Origin: Geosiphon pyriformis
Taxonomy: Eukaryota > Glomeromycota > Glomeromycetes > Archaeosporales > Geosiphonaceae
Assembly: GCA_016748015.1 (NCBI GenBank)
Contig: JAAOMT010000261.1
Span: 137,644-201,643, forward strand
Length of the DNA stretch: 64,000 nucleotides
Direction of reading: 5' to 3'
A model generated the notes under the pieces. That model had not been told where the DNA came from and did no database searches. It saw nothing but the letters and a program-made list of their open reading frames with translations. Shown here piece by piece: positions 50,546-60,982 of the stretch (its first letter is position 1; every line of letters begins with the position of its first letter). A program made the translations under genes and the position numbers.

Positions 50546-51585
50546 TGTTACCTGAATAGAGAAATTGATCCAAAGTTATAAAAAAATGTGGCTAGAATAT
50601 GACATAATACAGAATAGTGTGCAATAATATTGGATAATACATTATAATTTAAGATAGTGCAAGATAATGTATTATAATGTAGGATAATACAGAATAACAT
50701 ATAATAACACTAGATAATGTGTTATAATGTAGGATAACTAGTAATAATATAGAAAAACAAAGCAATAACAGAAATAACAAAGCAATAGTTAGCAATAACA
50801 AAAAAATCAAAAGCAATTCTATAAAACCAAAAGAATATATAAAAGTGAGTAATTATAAAAGGTAGAAACAAGAGACAAATAGATACAAACCATTAAACAA
50901 GAATCAAATATCCATATTTTTTCATTATTTATTATATTCTATATTTATCTTCTGAAATAAATCAATTATTAAGAAATCAGAATCATGAATTCATGTTTTC
51001 AAACTTTGTGGAATTTACATGAATTAACCATTGTTTCATATCTTTATTCCAGGACAGATGCTCTTAGCATAATTACCTTGAACTATTAACAATTTGGACC
51101 AATTGTTCTTGATCATGACAATTGACAATATTAATTTATCTTTTCTTTTATTTTATTTTTTTTCTTTTATTTTCTTTTTCTTTTTTTCTTTTTCTCTTGT
51201 GGAATAGCAACATAGTAAAATTGACCGTCTGAAAATAGATTTCGTGATAGTCTGGTAAAAAAAAAAGCTCCCTCTAGGTTTTTGGATATTAATGTTATCT
51301 TGATAGCTTACCAAAAAGGCAAAAAGACAACACTAGACCCTAATGACTATGCTTGTTAGTTTGGAAAAGAAAGCTCACTTTTATAAGAAGTTGTAATTAG
51401 TGAAAACCAAAACTCTGTGCTTTATAACCAAAAAACTCAACAAGTAAATTCACAACCAGTAAAATAAGACCTTCAAAGACTGATAATTAAGATTAAGCCA
51501 CCAAAATTATGTAAAACACACCTTACCAATAATTAAGAGCATCAAATGTTACCATTTTCTTATCCCACCAAGTTTACTTGTAACA
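50546..51585 (+). repeat. B 3' LTR (1040 bp)
   Basis: TGTTACCTGAATAG start, TGTAACA end, followed by TTGG. Differences from the 5' LTR appear dominated by C/T and A/G. T-rich tract at 51138-51195. Confidence 0.9.
51100..51124 (+). promoter_or_regulatory. B 3' LTR hairpin with palindromic loop
   Basis: Stem CAATTGT/ACAATTG is still perfect although both arms differ from the 5' LTR (C-to-T on one arm, G-to-A on the other). Loop TCTTGATCATG keeps TGATCA. Confidence 0.65.
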
Positions 51586-51955
51586 TTGGGAAATTAAAAA
51601 ATACACTAAACAAAAATTCTCCATCACTTTTGCAAACAAAGAAAAAAAAAGGTTACAAACACCAGTAGGAACCTCAAAGCAAATACAACTACCTATTTGG
51701 AAGAAACAAAGATTTGATTTACCTACTAATCCATCATATTATCACACATTTAACTATTAATATAATAGACACATTTATAGTAAGCACATTTATAGTAAGC
51801 ATAACAACACCATTAAACAAAATCACATTCCAAAGTAAACAAAAGAAAGCAAAGTTATTAGGAACATACAGTGATTATTTTGAGGGATTTAAATTATGAT
51901 CCCTAATACCATCAAAAATTTAATCATCACTATCACAACCAGATTTTGAAGCCAT
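51586..51955 (+). pseudogene. A2 gag, continuation between elements B and D
   Basis: 370 bp that continues A2 gag after the B insertion: NTLNKNSPSLLQTKKKKGY and KLLGTYSDYFEGFKL, parallel to A1 at 32.7-33.05 kb. It begins with the duplicated TTGG and ends at the D LTR (51956). Confidence 0.75.
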
Positions 51956-52990
51956 TGTTACAAGTAAACTTGGTGGGTATGGGAAATAGTAACATTTAGT
52001 GCTCTCAATTATTAATAATACATCTTCTATGTAATTCTGTTGGCTTAGTCTTGATTATTAGTCTCTAAAGGTCTATTCCTGAATGTGAATTTACCCATTG
52101 AGTTCTTTTGCAATATTTTCCATAAATGTGAGCTTTTTTCTCTAAGTTAATGAATGCAGTTGTTAAGGTCTGGTGTTGTTTTTTTGCTCTTCTAATAAGC
52201 TGACAAGATAATGTTAATATCCAAAACTTAGGGGGAGCTTTCCTCTTTTACCAGGCTATTATGAAGTCTATTCCCAGACAGTCAATTTTACTATGTTGCC
52301 ACTCCACAAAAAAATAAAAAAGAAAAAAAAAAGAAAAAGAAAAGAAAAGAAAAGAAAGAAAAGATAAATTAGTATTGTCAATTGCTGTGATCAAGAGCGA
52401 TTGGTCCAAATCATTGATTGTTTGAGATGGTTATGCTAAGAGCATCTGTCCTAGAACAAAGATACTAGACAAGGGTTAATTCACGTAAATTCCACAAATT
52501 TCGGGAACATGAATTCGTAACTCTGATTTCTTTAATAATTGGTTTATTTCAGAAGATAAAATAGGGAGGATAATAAATGATGAAGAGGTATAGATATTTG
52601 ATTCTTGTCTAAAGGTTTGTATCTATCTGTCTGTCTGTCTTTTCTAACTTCTACAACTACTTGCTTTTATACATTCTTTTGGTTTTACAGGATTGCTTTC
52701 AATTGTCTTATTATTGCTAACTATTGCTTTGTTATTTCTGTTATTGCTTTGTTTTTCTATGTTATTGCTAGTTATTCTATGTTATAACATGTTATCTGAT
52801 GTTATTATATGTTATTCTGTGTTATCCTGCATTATAACACATTATTCTACATTATTGTGTGCTATTCTGTGTTATCCTACATTATAACATGTTATTCTAC
52901 ATTATAATGCATTATCTAATATTATTGCACTATTCTGTGTTATGTTATGTTTCTTCATAACTTTGGATCGGTTTTTCTACTCAGGTAACA
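51956..52990 (-). repeat. D 3' LTR (1035 bp, minus)
   Basis: Minus-strand ends TGTTACCTGAG (52990) and CTTGTAACA (51956). Contains the same GTTATAATGT-type tandem units as B (52750-52950), TGTATAAAAGCA at about 52668, the hairpin at 52379-52403 and a purine-rich (AAAAGAAAAG)n tract on the plus strand at 52310-52370. Confidence 0.9.
52379..52403 (-). promoter_or_regulatory. D LTR hairpin with palindromic loop
   Basis: Minus-strand stem CAATCGC/GCAATTG (one mismatch), loop TCTTGATCACA with TGATCA intact. Confidence 0.65.
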
Positions 52991-53006
52991 TTATCCTTCT
53001 CTTTTT
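52991..53006 (-). other. D polypurine tract
   Basis: Minus-strand AAAAAGAGAAGGATAA between the ORF3 stop and the LTR. Confidence 0.8.
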
Positions 53007-53856
53007 AAAATTGAGCTCCTGCAAAACTATATGTATCTGTTATCATGGCTTCATTTGTGTAATGTTCGATTGTTGCCTCGAGTATTGTTTTTTGTAGATC
53101 TTTGAACTATTAATTGGTTATTTGTCTTATGTTATTAACCATTATGGTTTTCATAGATTTGTTCAGTAGTACATTTGGGCAATGTTAAAAGGTGGCATAT
53201 AGTCTGTATGCTGTTTTGTAATATAGGGTCAGGTTGTTTTTCTCTACGAATTTTTCTACTTGTTGTATTGCTTCTTTGTTGAATGTTTTTTGGTTGAGAT
53301 CTTTATATGGTGTCTTCAAGTCAAGCTGTTCTCCAATTTTGTAGAACCAATAAGCTGGAGGAAGTCTTTCTTTCCATTCCTGGGTGTTGTCAGGTGTCCA
53401 CTCTTCTGTTTCAGAGTGTTCGGTCTCACGAGCTAAAGCTTCTTTTATTTTTTTGAACTTAGGGACCAAGTATCTTCTTTTGTAACCTTTTTCTCATTCT
53501 TTGCCTCTTTCTTTTTCATCTTCCACCCGAAGGCAATTTTTCCTCCAACATTGCCTTTCGGGTAGTGGGTAGGGGAGGGAATGTTTAGTTCTAATTGAAC
53601 TCTCATCCTCCCCTTTCCTGCTCTTATCTTTGTACCATATCTCTTTTTTATCAATTGTTATTTCTATTTGAGATGTCAATTTTTGAATTGTTTTAAATAA
53701 TTGTTTAGATAATTTTAAAATTTGATCTGAAAGATCCATGTTGAAATTTCTATCATTTCTTGCTGCTTTTTGGATGCTATATATATTTGAATTCTCCAAT
53801 TTAATTTGCTGCATGTTGTCTATGTTTTGATGATGATGATTGGTTCCAGATCTTAT
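53005..53856 (-). pseudogene. D ORF3, unrecognised post-integrase protein (about 284 codons)
   Basis: One reading frame from 53856 (ATA where B has ATG, a G-to-A) to TAA at 53007-53005. Visible parts: DNMQQIKLENSNIYSIQKAA, MDLSDQILKLSKQLFKTIQK, a Lys-rich stretch, FKKIKEALARETEHSETEEW, ERLPPAYWFYKIGEQLDLK, EKNNLTLYYKTAYRLY and the terminal SFAGAQF. Stops occur near 53494 and 53185; the latter replaces a Gln that B keeps in AAFQYCPN. The N-terminal half is predicted helical. No zinc, protease, envelope-like signal or membrane segment is visible. It could be a tether, a capsid partner or a regulator; function unknown. Confidence 0.75.
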
Positions 53857-53993
53857 GGTATATCTTCTGGTCTGATTAATGAAATTTGTGTTCCTAGTTG
53901 AGGTACTGATGACAATGATTCTTGTTTTGCATGATAAATTTTTAACCGATTTCCATGCATTACTTTTTTTAAAATCCTGTCTTCCAATTGTAG
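53857..53993 (-). pseudogene. D integrase C-terminal end, beyond element E
   Basis: Minus strand continues the integrase C-terminal domain: QLEDRILKKVMHGNRLKIY and LGTQISLIRPEDIP, ending TAA at the place where B has TGA. Confidence 0.8.
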
Positions 53994-54616
53994 TGTTATA
54001 GTTGAAACCCATAATTTTTATTAGTTATCACATGTATTAGCCACTCTATTTTTAGATAGTGATTATTGACCTAGTCGTTGACCTGGTTGTTGACCACTTT
54101 CATTAGCTATATAAGCAATAAGTCTCTTAGCTGTAGAAAATCATCTCTCAGACAAGAATCAAATAAATAAAAATAACAACTTTCATTTTAATCACTCTCT
54201 TATTACTAATTTCCCTTTTCCTACCTTCAAGTATCTGAACATCTTAGGATAAAAGATTACTTGTTGGCTTTTTCCTGTTTGAATAATTGTAGTATTTGAA
54301 GACTATTTGTATAAATGTGACTGAAGAACACAAGTTGATACCTTATATTGAATTCTAAGAGTGCTGACATAAAGGCATAGAATTAATACCAACAGTAATC
54401 AATTGTTGACAGTATGGACTATCCCTCTACCTTTAGATTCCCCAGTTATCTTTGAAAAGAATAATGACTGAGATATTTTATGAGACTGATCTCGCATATT
54501 GAATTCATACTTATTCAATTCACTCTTTAAAGTTGAATTCCCCTTTGATTATTTCCATTACTCTACAATCCTGTTCTCCCTTGCTATCCGTTAGTTTGTT
54601 ACTCCAATACATAACA
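53994..54616 (+). repeat. E 5' LTR (623 bp)
   Basis: TGTTATAGTTG start, ATAACA end, TATATAAGC near 54103. Lacks 21 bp present in the 3' LTR between two TAGCCACT repeats, which accounts for the whole length difference. Confidence 0.92.
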
Positions 54617-54622
54617 TAAAAG

Positions 54623-54639
54623 TGGTGCTCCCTGTGAGG
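54623..54639 (+). other. E primer-binding site
   Basis: TGGTGCTCCCTGTGAGG, 6 nt after the LTR (2 nt in A, B and C). Same primer sequence as the other families. Confidence 0.75.
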
Positions 54640-54668
54640 TTGTTAAAATTCACTTATTCCCTCATTGT

Positions 54669-56207
54669 ATGGGTGATTACTCATATCTGCCACAGCAATC
54701 AGAAGAACACTTTGCAGCACACAACAGAAATGATTAAAGTTTCATTGAACTTAATTCTCTGCCCTTCTGCTTGATCTGCTTCTCCCTTGAAGAACAATTC
54801 AGTAGACAATTCCAAGACTTTTGGAACTGGTTCCTGAACAAGCATTCAGCTGAAACCTACACAGCTTATACAACCTATTACTTTGACCAAGCTTATTTTG
54901 AAAATGACTTTGAAGAAAGAAACAACAGTATCAATCAGCTCTTATATTCTACAATCTTTAAACAACAGCCCCCTGATTTCGAATATCTGAATCATCAAAT
55001 CCACATTTAGATTGCTGCCCATCAATCAACAGTAACTCCCCTTGAAACAGAAGAAGAAAGCTACCAAACAGCCCCTATTTTTGATTTTTTCTTAAGTGAA
55101 TCAGAGCACTTCACACAAACAGTAACTCCTGAACCAATGGCCCAAGATCCAATACAAGTAAACATCTTGGCTGCCCTTTAAGGCATACAAACTGCTTTGG
55201 GACAAAGAAACAACACTCCACTACCCCTATTCAGAGGTGATGCCCAAGATCCAATTGAATGGGTAGATGATTTTGAAAGAGCAGCCACTGCAAACCAGTA
55301 TGATGATGAATACAAGTTCCAAATCATTGGTGGCTACCTCCAAGGCTCCCCTGCTACCTGGTTTTCACAAGAAACCAATGCTAGTGTTCAACAAAGAATT
55401 GTTAGATGGACTTCAGCAAATATTGGAGAAAACAACACCTCTTTTACTACCCGATTTGAAAACAAATTCAGAACCCCCATCTTAATATCCAAATGGCATA
55501 TGAAATTAGAAAGAAGAACCCAAGGTCCTGGTGAAATTGTGACCAAATATGCCAAAGCAATCAGAAAACTCATCAAGTGTGTAGACTCTGGTAGAAACTA
55601 AACTAAAGAGCAAAAGATCCACTCCTTCACAAAAGGATTGAGAACTGATTTATCATATGCTCTTTGGTTTCTCTTGGCTCTGAAAGACAATCCTACAATA
55701 AATATGGCTATTGAACTCGCCCAAAGGATTGAAGATAACCAAAGGATACATTTGGGATCCACACTTTCAATTTTCGCTTCTGCTCCTGTTATGGCCCCTG
55801 CTTCTCAAGTGGCTGCTACTTCTTTTACTGTCCAAATCCAAGACCCAAATGAACAATTGATAGATAGACTCACAGCTAACCTTGCCCGGTTATTAGAACT
55901 GTTGGTACAAGCAGTCAGAGATAACCAGCAATCACCAAGACCTAGATATGAACCTCATTTTAACCAGCCCTAGCAATCTCCCTATCAAAGACAGCAAAAT
56001 TGTGGCCCACCTGTGTGCTATTATTGTGAATTAACTGGATATTATTCAAGAGATTGTAACAATTCTCCACTGCCTCCACCAGTCTCCAGAAACAATGATG
56101 CTCAGAACAACAGGATTAACAACAACAATATGCCCAATCAAAGACCCAATCATGCCAACATCAATTTCTTTGGAGAGGATCCCCTAGTTGAAGCCACTGT
56201 TTATTAG
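54669..56207 (+). pseudogene. E gag (and start of gag-pol)
   Basis: ATG at 54669 opens a frame that stays unshifted through gag into pol. Capsid region (55.2-55.7 kb): PLPLFRGDAQDPIEWVDDF, IIGGYLQGSPATWFSQETN, IHSFTKGLRTDLSYALWF. Zinc knuckle CYYCELTGYYSRDC (56016-56057) has Tyr in place of the essential His (TAT from CAT). Stops at 54735 (TAA), 55008 (TAG), 55179 (TAA), 55599 (TAA), 55971 (TAG) and 56205 (TAG) each fit a Gln codon with one C-to-T. Confidence 0.88.
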
Positions 56208-58920
56208 CCTTTAAAACTGGTAGGCGCATCTCCAAAGAGTGAGAGTGCAAGCCAACCAGAAGAAAACCTTTTTTACGCTTTTAACTTAACTAATAATAAT
56301 CATGACATGGATGAACTAGCAATCAACACCTCAGAACCAACCAGAAAGAAGAAGAAAGCCAAGGTTGATTTCGTTCTAGACCCCAACAAAGCCTCAACTT
56401 CTGCTGCTGATAACAATGAGCCACCAAAGGCTAAAATTTTTAAGAATCCTCCAAAGTTGGAACTCCCAGAAATTGTACAAAAATCTGGACCCTATTCCAT
56501 TGTCAAAGATCTCATGGAAACCCCAGCACATATTACCTTTGGCCAGTTAATGACCCACTCACAGTTCAGAAAAGATCTTTGCAAATCTTTGATTCCAAAG
56601 AAGAAGACACCAAAAACCAACAAGCACTCTTACCAAGCTGGACTTGCTGATAACAGCAATATTACCCCTCTGATTTATAAAGCCCAAGTGGCTGAATACT
56701 TCATTGACTTAATTCTGGACAGTGAATTATCTGTTAGTGTCATTGCCAAACACTTTTTGGAAGCAATTTGTAGAAAGATTGATGAACCTTCCACCAGACT
56801 AATGACCAATGTACATGGTGACAAAAAGAAAGGACTGGGTATTGCCAAAGCTGTTTCTGTCCATATCAATGGAATTAGCATTGAAACTGACATAGAAGTT
56901 TCTGAAGCCAAGGAATACACCATCATTGTTGGCAATGAATGGTTCAAGAAAGCAAAAGCTTTGCTTGATTATGAACTTTGTGAATTAACCATCAGATGTG
57001 ATGAGAAACTCATTGTGATTAAGTGTCACCATTGGACAACTCTTCCAGTACCCAAACAAAACCAAGAAGAAGAACAATCAAATGAATCAGATAATGAAGA
57101 GAGCGATGAAGAAGAAGAACAAAAAGAGCAAAAAGAAACTGCTGAATTCGCCTATACCACTTTCACCAGCAATAGCAAACCACTGGACAATGTTAAAGCA
57201 GACAAAGAAGGAATCATTGTAAATGGCAAACTGATCTGCTGGCCTTATTATGATATTCTTAGAAGAACCTTTGAAAGAAAACTTGGCAAAAAAGCCAAAT
57301 ACAGTTTTTGGTGGCATGGTCTTTGTGCCCAGTATTGGTGCAACAAACCCTTGTATTCTCCAAGTGATGAATGCAAATTATGTCTGATCTATTACAGAGA
57401 TTGGGAACCAATCAGTTTGATATCCAGAGAAGAATTAAAAGAAATACAGAAGTCCTTTGAGAATGAACCATCTGAGATTCAATCACTGGTTGTAGAACAA
57501 AAAGAACTCTTTCCAGAAGAAAAAAAAATAGACATTGAAAATTTGCTGGCTAGAAATAGCCCAGTTATCTCCAAAGAAGATGATACCCCTGGATGTACCC
57601 ATGTGATACAACACACCATTATCACCAGAGAAACTCGACCCATCTATTTGAAGCCTTATCAATCCAATCGGCACAATGATAAGTTTATTAAGAAAGAGAT
57701 AAACCAAATGAAAGAACTTGGATTCATACAAGAAACCAAGAGTGAATGGGCTTTCCCAGTTGTAGTGGTATCCAAGAAAGGTGGAACACTACACTTCTGT
57801 GTCAACTATTGCCAATTAAATGCCATCACTGAAAGAAACATGTACTCACTTCCTAAGATTGATGCAATGTTAGATCAATTCAAAGATGCTGCTTTCTTTT
57901 CAACCATTAACTTAACTGCTGGATTCTGGCAAGTAGAGATGGATCCAGAAAGCAGAAAAAAAACTGCTTTCATCACCAAGTATGGCACCTATGAATTCAT
58001 AGTTATGCCTTTTGGTCTTACCAACACTCCTCTCATCTTTCAATGCTTAATGGATAAAGTATTTGAATCAGTCAAGAAAAACTTTGTTCTAGTTTATTTG
58101 GACGACATAATGGTATACTCAAAAACCTGGAATGAACACCTGGAACATTTGCAAAAAATTTTTGATCTCCTCAGAAATGCTGGCCTCAAGATCAACCCAA
58201 TCAAATCTTTCTTTGGAAGACAATCCACCCAGTTCCTTGGTTATTTTATTACAAAAGATAGAATCTTTCCTGACCCAGCCAAAATTGAAAAAGTCCAAAA
58301 CATCAAACAACCAATGAACATTTATGAACTATGCTCTTTTCTTGGTTTGGTCTCTTATTATTGCAAATTTGTCAAGGATTTCTTTAAAATTGCCTTTCTT
58401 CTTAATCAGCTACTCAGGAAAAATGTCAATTACCATTGGGGAACACATCAACAAAAAGCCTTTGAAACTTTAAAGGAAAAACTGGTTACAGAACCCATCC
58501 TCAAGCAACCTAATTTAAATTGACTCTTTATCCTTCACACTGATGCATCTGGCTTTGGACTTGGTGCTGTTCTCTCCCAGAAAGATGAAAATGGCAAAAA
58601 ACATGCCATAGCCTATGCCAGTAGAACCCTTTTCCCAGCAGAACAGAACTATTCAGTTACTGAACAAGAATGCTTAGCAGTAGTATGGTCTACTAGTTAC
58701 TGGAGTAAGTATCTTCTTGGTGTAAAGTTTTTGGTGGTAATAAATCACCAAGCTTTGGTTTGGCTGCACAACAAAAAGAGGCTAAAACACAAACAGATAA
58801 CTTGCTGGATACTCCACTTGGATGAATTTTACTATAATATTCAATATTGCAAAGGAGCTAATCATTAAAACGCTAATGCTCTCTCCAGATTTACCATTCA
58901 GTGACAGAACAAACCTCTTA
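56208..58920 (+). pseudogene. E pol: protease - reverse transcriptase - RNase H
   Basis: Continues the gag frame; open from 56307 to 58520. A Lys-rich basic segment (TRKKKKAKVDF) comes first. The protease reads YFIDLILDSELSVSVIAK (DSE for the usual DSG, Glu codon 56724), later YTIIVGNEWFKKAKALLDY. An acidic linker (EESDEEEEQKEQKE) lies near 57100. RT: VVVSKKGGTLHFCVNY, FFSTINLTAGFWQVEMDP, FIVMPFGLTNTPLIFQCL, catalytic LVYLDDIMVYS (about 58100) and FLGYFITKDRIFPDPAK. A TGA at 58521 precedes RNase H: LFILHTDASGFGLGAVLSQK, SVTEQECLAVVWST and NANALSRFT, ending near 58905. Confidence 0.9.
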
Positions 58921-60240
58921 AACTAAACCAACTTAATTATTAATAATTCCCCCTTTTTAACAAACATGATAATAAACTTGGACAACTACTCTGCCTTAAT
59001 AAAATTTTTGGATAAAGGACAATACCCACCGAAATACACATGACAACAAAGAGAACATTTGTGCAAACAATCAAATTTCTATTTGATTTGTCAGAACCAA
59101 CTTTATAAAAGAAATAGAAAAGATCCTAACTGCCCCCAGAAAGTCATCAGATTTAAAGAAAGAGAAATTGTGATTTACAATATGCACACTGATCCATTAG
59201 CTGGACACTTTGGAAAAACAAAAACAATTCAGAAAACTTTAGCTCACTATTATTGGCCTATTTTAGGAAAAGACATTGCTGAATACATCAAAACCTGTAA
59301 TATCTGCCAAAGAAGAGGAAAACCCAATCACAAAGAAGATATCCATCCAATCTCTGTTGGTCAACCCTTTGACAAAATTGGTATAGATGTTGTTGGACCT
59401 TTAACAATAACTCCTGATGACAACAGATACATTATCACAGCTACCGACTATCTTACAAAATAGGTAGAAGCAAGAGCCACTCCAGACCAAACAGCAGTCT
59501 CAATAGCCAATTTCATTTATGAAGATATTATTTGTCACCATGGCTGCTCCAAAGAACTTTTATCTGACAGAGAAAGAGCTTTTCTCAATATACTTGTTGA
59601 AGAACTTTGCAGAAAAATGGGAATACATCACAAACTTTCCTTTTCTTATCACCTCCAAACAAATGGCCTAGTAGAACATTTCAATAGAACACTATGTGAA
59701 ACCCTAGCCAAAACCAGTGAAGAAACAAACTTATGGGACAAAGTACTGCCTTCAGCTTTGTTTGCTTATAAAACTGTGAATTATGACATAACAAGTTATG
59801 AACTCTTTTATCTACTCTATGAATGAATGGCAACCTTACCAATAAAAACTGACATTGAAACAATACTCTTTGAAAAAATAACAATAGGGAATTACAAAAA
59901 CATTTTGCAAAGAAGACTTGGTACCATTTTTGACTCATTAGTAGAAACATGAATAATTGCCTTTGAAAAGATAAAACAATTCCAAGAAAAGCTAAGAAAA
60001 AGAAAACATATAAAACACTTTCTTTAAGTGTTGGCGACTTAGTTTTAGAATACTGTTTAGACAGAGACAATGTCTATGGTAATAAATTCTCTAGCTGGTG
60101 GAAAAGACCCTTTATAGTCAACAAAGTTTTGAACAATGGTTCTTATATCTTACAAGATCAATATGGAACAATCTTCAATGATTGCCCTGTTCATGGCACA
60201 TGACTTAAGAAATATCACAAACAACCTGATTGGTTACCTG
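58921..60240 (+). pseudogene. E integrase
   Basis: Frame differs by one from RNase H, so an indel lies at 58.9-59.05 kb, a locally decayed stretch. Zinc domain: HTDPLAGHFGKTKTIQKTL and CNICQRRG. Core: Asp in FDKIGIDVVGPLTI, Asp in ELLSDRERAFLNI, Glu in NGLVEHFNRTLCETLAKT. TKW is broken by TAG at 59461 (Trp TGG in F and B). At 59821-59826 the usual YGR appears as Tyr-Glu-stop, two transitions. The C-terminal beta domain is VGDLVLEYCLDRDNVYGNK then SSWWKRPFIVNKVLNNGSY (60.03-60.2 kb). Confidence 0.87.
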
Positions 60241-60325
60241 TTGTGATAATACCGACCCAAAGGATCAACAAAAATCAGATATAAATAAATGCACCATTCC
60301 CAAAACAGAGGTATCTTTAATCGAC

Positions 60326-60982
60326 ATGAACAATTATTTCCTAGATCAAAACATTCAAAACACTTTCTACATTCTCCATGAATACTGGATCAAAAATTAT
60401 CCAAATGCTACTCTGACTATTGGAAAACAAACCACCATAACTGATAACAGTGGAACACATACTGTTATTAGACCAAAGAAAACCACTACCAGAAGAGAAA
60501 AAATTGGTAGCAAAATAGATAAGTATTTGCTGGAAAGCATAACAGCAGCAATACTTACACCTTCCATGACAATTGAAAAAATGATTAAGGAAATCTTGTT
60601 CATAGACAAAAACTTGTCATATGGAAGACAACTAGAACTCTATGGTCATCTTGGTGAAATCATAGAAGAAATGAAGCTCATGAAGAAAACAACTTCAAAG
60701 ATACAAGTGAAAATTTTGGGTATTATATGTTTAGATGTCCCAAGAGTTTTGACCATTGCAAAAAAAGCCAAAACTTTTATACAAAAATTTGGTCTCTTGG
60801 ATACAAAGCTTATTTTGCCTCAAGTATTATACACTCTATCCACAAATGACTTCAACAAACTAGTTAGTTTTGAGTTAGACAAAATCTTTCAATTAGAATA
60901 CCTTATAAATAGCTTGATTTTGCCGGAGCTCAATCTTTTTGAAGAAGATGATGTTATGGTTAAAATCCATAATTTTTATTAG
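60326..60982 (+). CDS. E ORF3, unrecognised post-integrase protein (218 aa), apparently intact
   Basis: ATG 60326 to stop 60982, overlapping the first 31 bp of the 3' LTR; the frame is also open back to 60230. It starts MNNYFLDQNIQNTFYILHE, followed by YPNATLTIGKQTTITDNSG, a basic patch (RPKKTTTRREKIGSKIDK), then helical segments ESITAAILTPSMTIEKMIK, GRQLELYGHLGEIIEEMKL and CLDVPRVLTIAKKAKTFIQK, with an acidic end (LNLFEEDDVMVK). It is not visibly related to ORF3 of B and D. No known domain. Unlike gag-pol it has no internal stop. It could be a nucleic-acid-binding accessory protein; that is only inferred from the basic patch. Confidence 0.6.
   Translation: MNNYFLDQNIQNTFYILHEYWIKNYPNATLTIGKQTTITDNSGTHTVIRPKKTTTRREKIGSKIDKYLLESITAAILTPSMTIEKMIKEILFIDKNLSYGRQLELYGHLGEIIEEMKLMKKTTSKIQVKILGIICLDVPRVLTIAKKAKTFIQKFGLLDTKLILPQVLYTLSTNDFNKLVSFELDKIFQLEYLINSLILPELNLFEEDDVMVKIHNFY
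60936..60951 (+). other. E polypurine tract
   Basis: TTTTTGAAGAAGATGA; the purine run GAAGAAGATGA abuts the 3' LTR and also encodes the end of ORF3. Confidence 0.55.

Larger units (their letters stand above)
38306..51585 (+). mobile_element. Gypsy element B, complete structure, decayed, carrying element C
   Basis: LTRs of 1056 and 1040 bp flank gag, PR, a Cys-rich region, a dUTPase-like domain, RT, RNase H, IN and ORF3, about 10.2 kb without C. Flanking TTGG at 38302-38305 and 51586-51589 is the target-site duplication. Many stops, and YLDN in place of YLDD, show it is dead. It is the best map of this family in the window. Confidence 0.9.
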
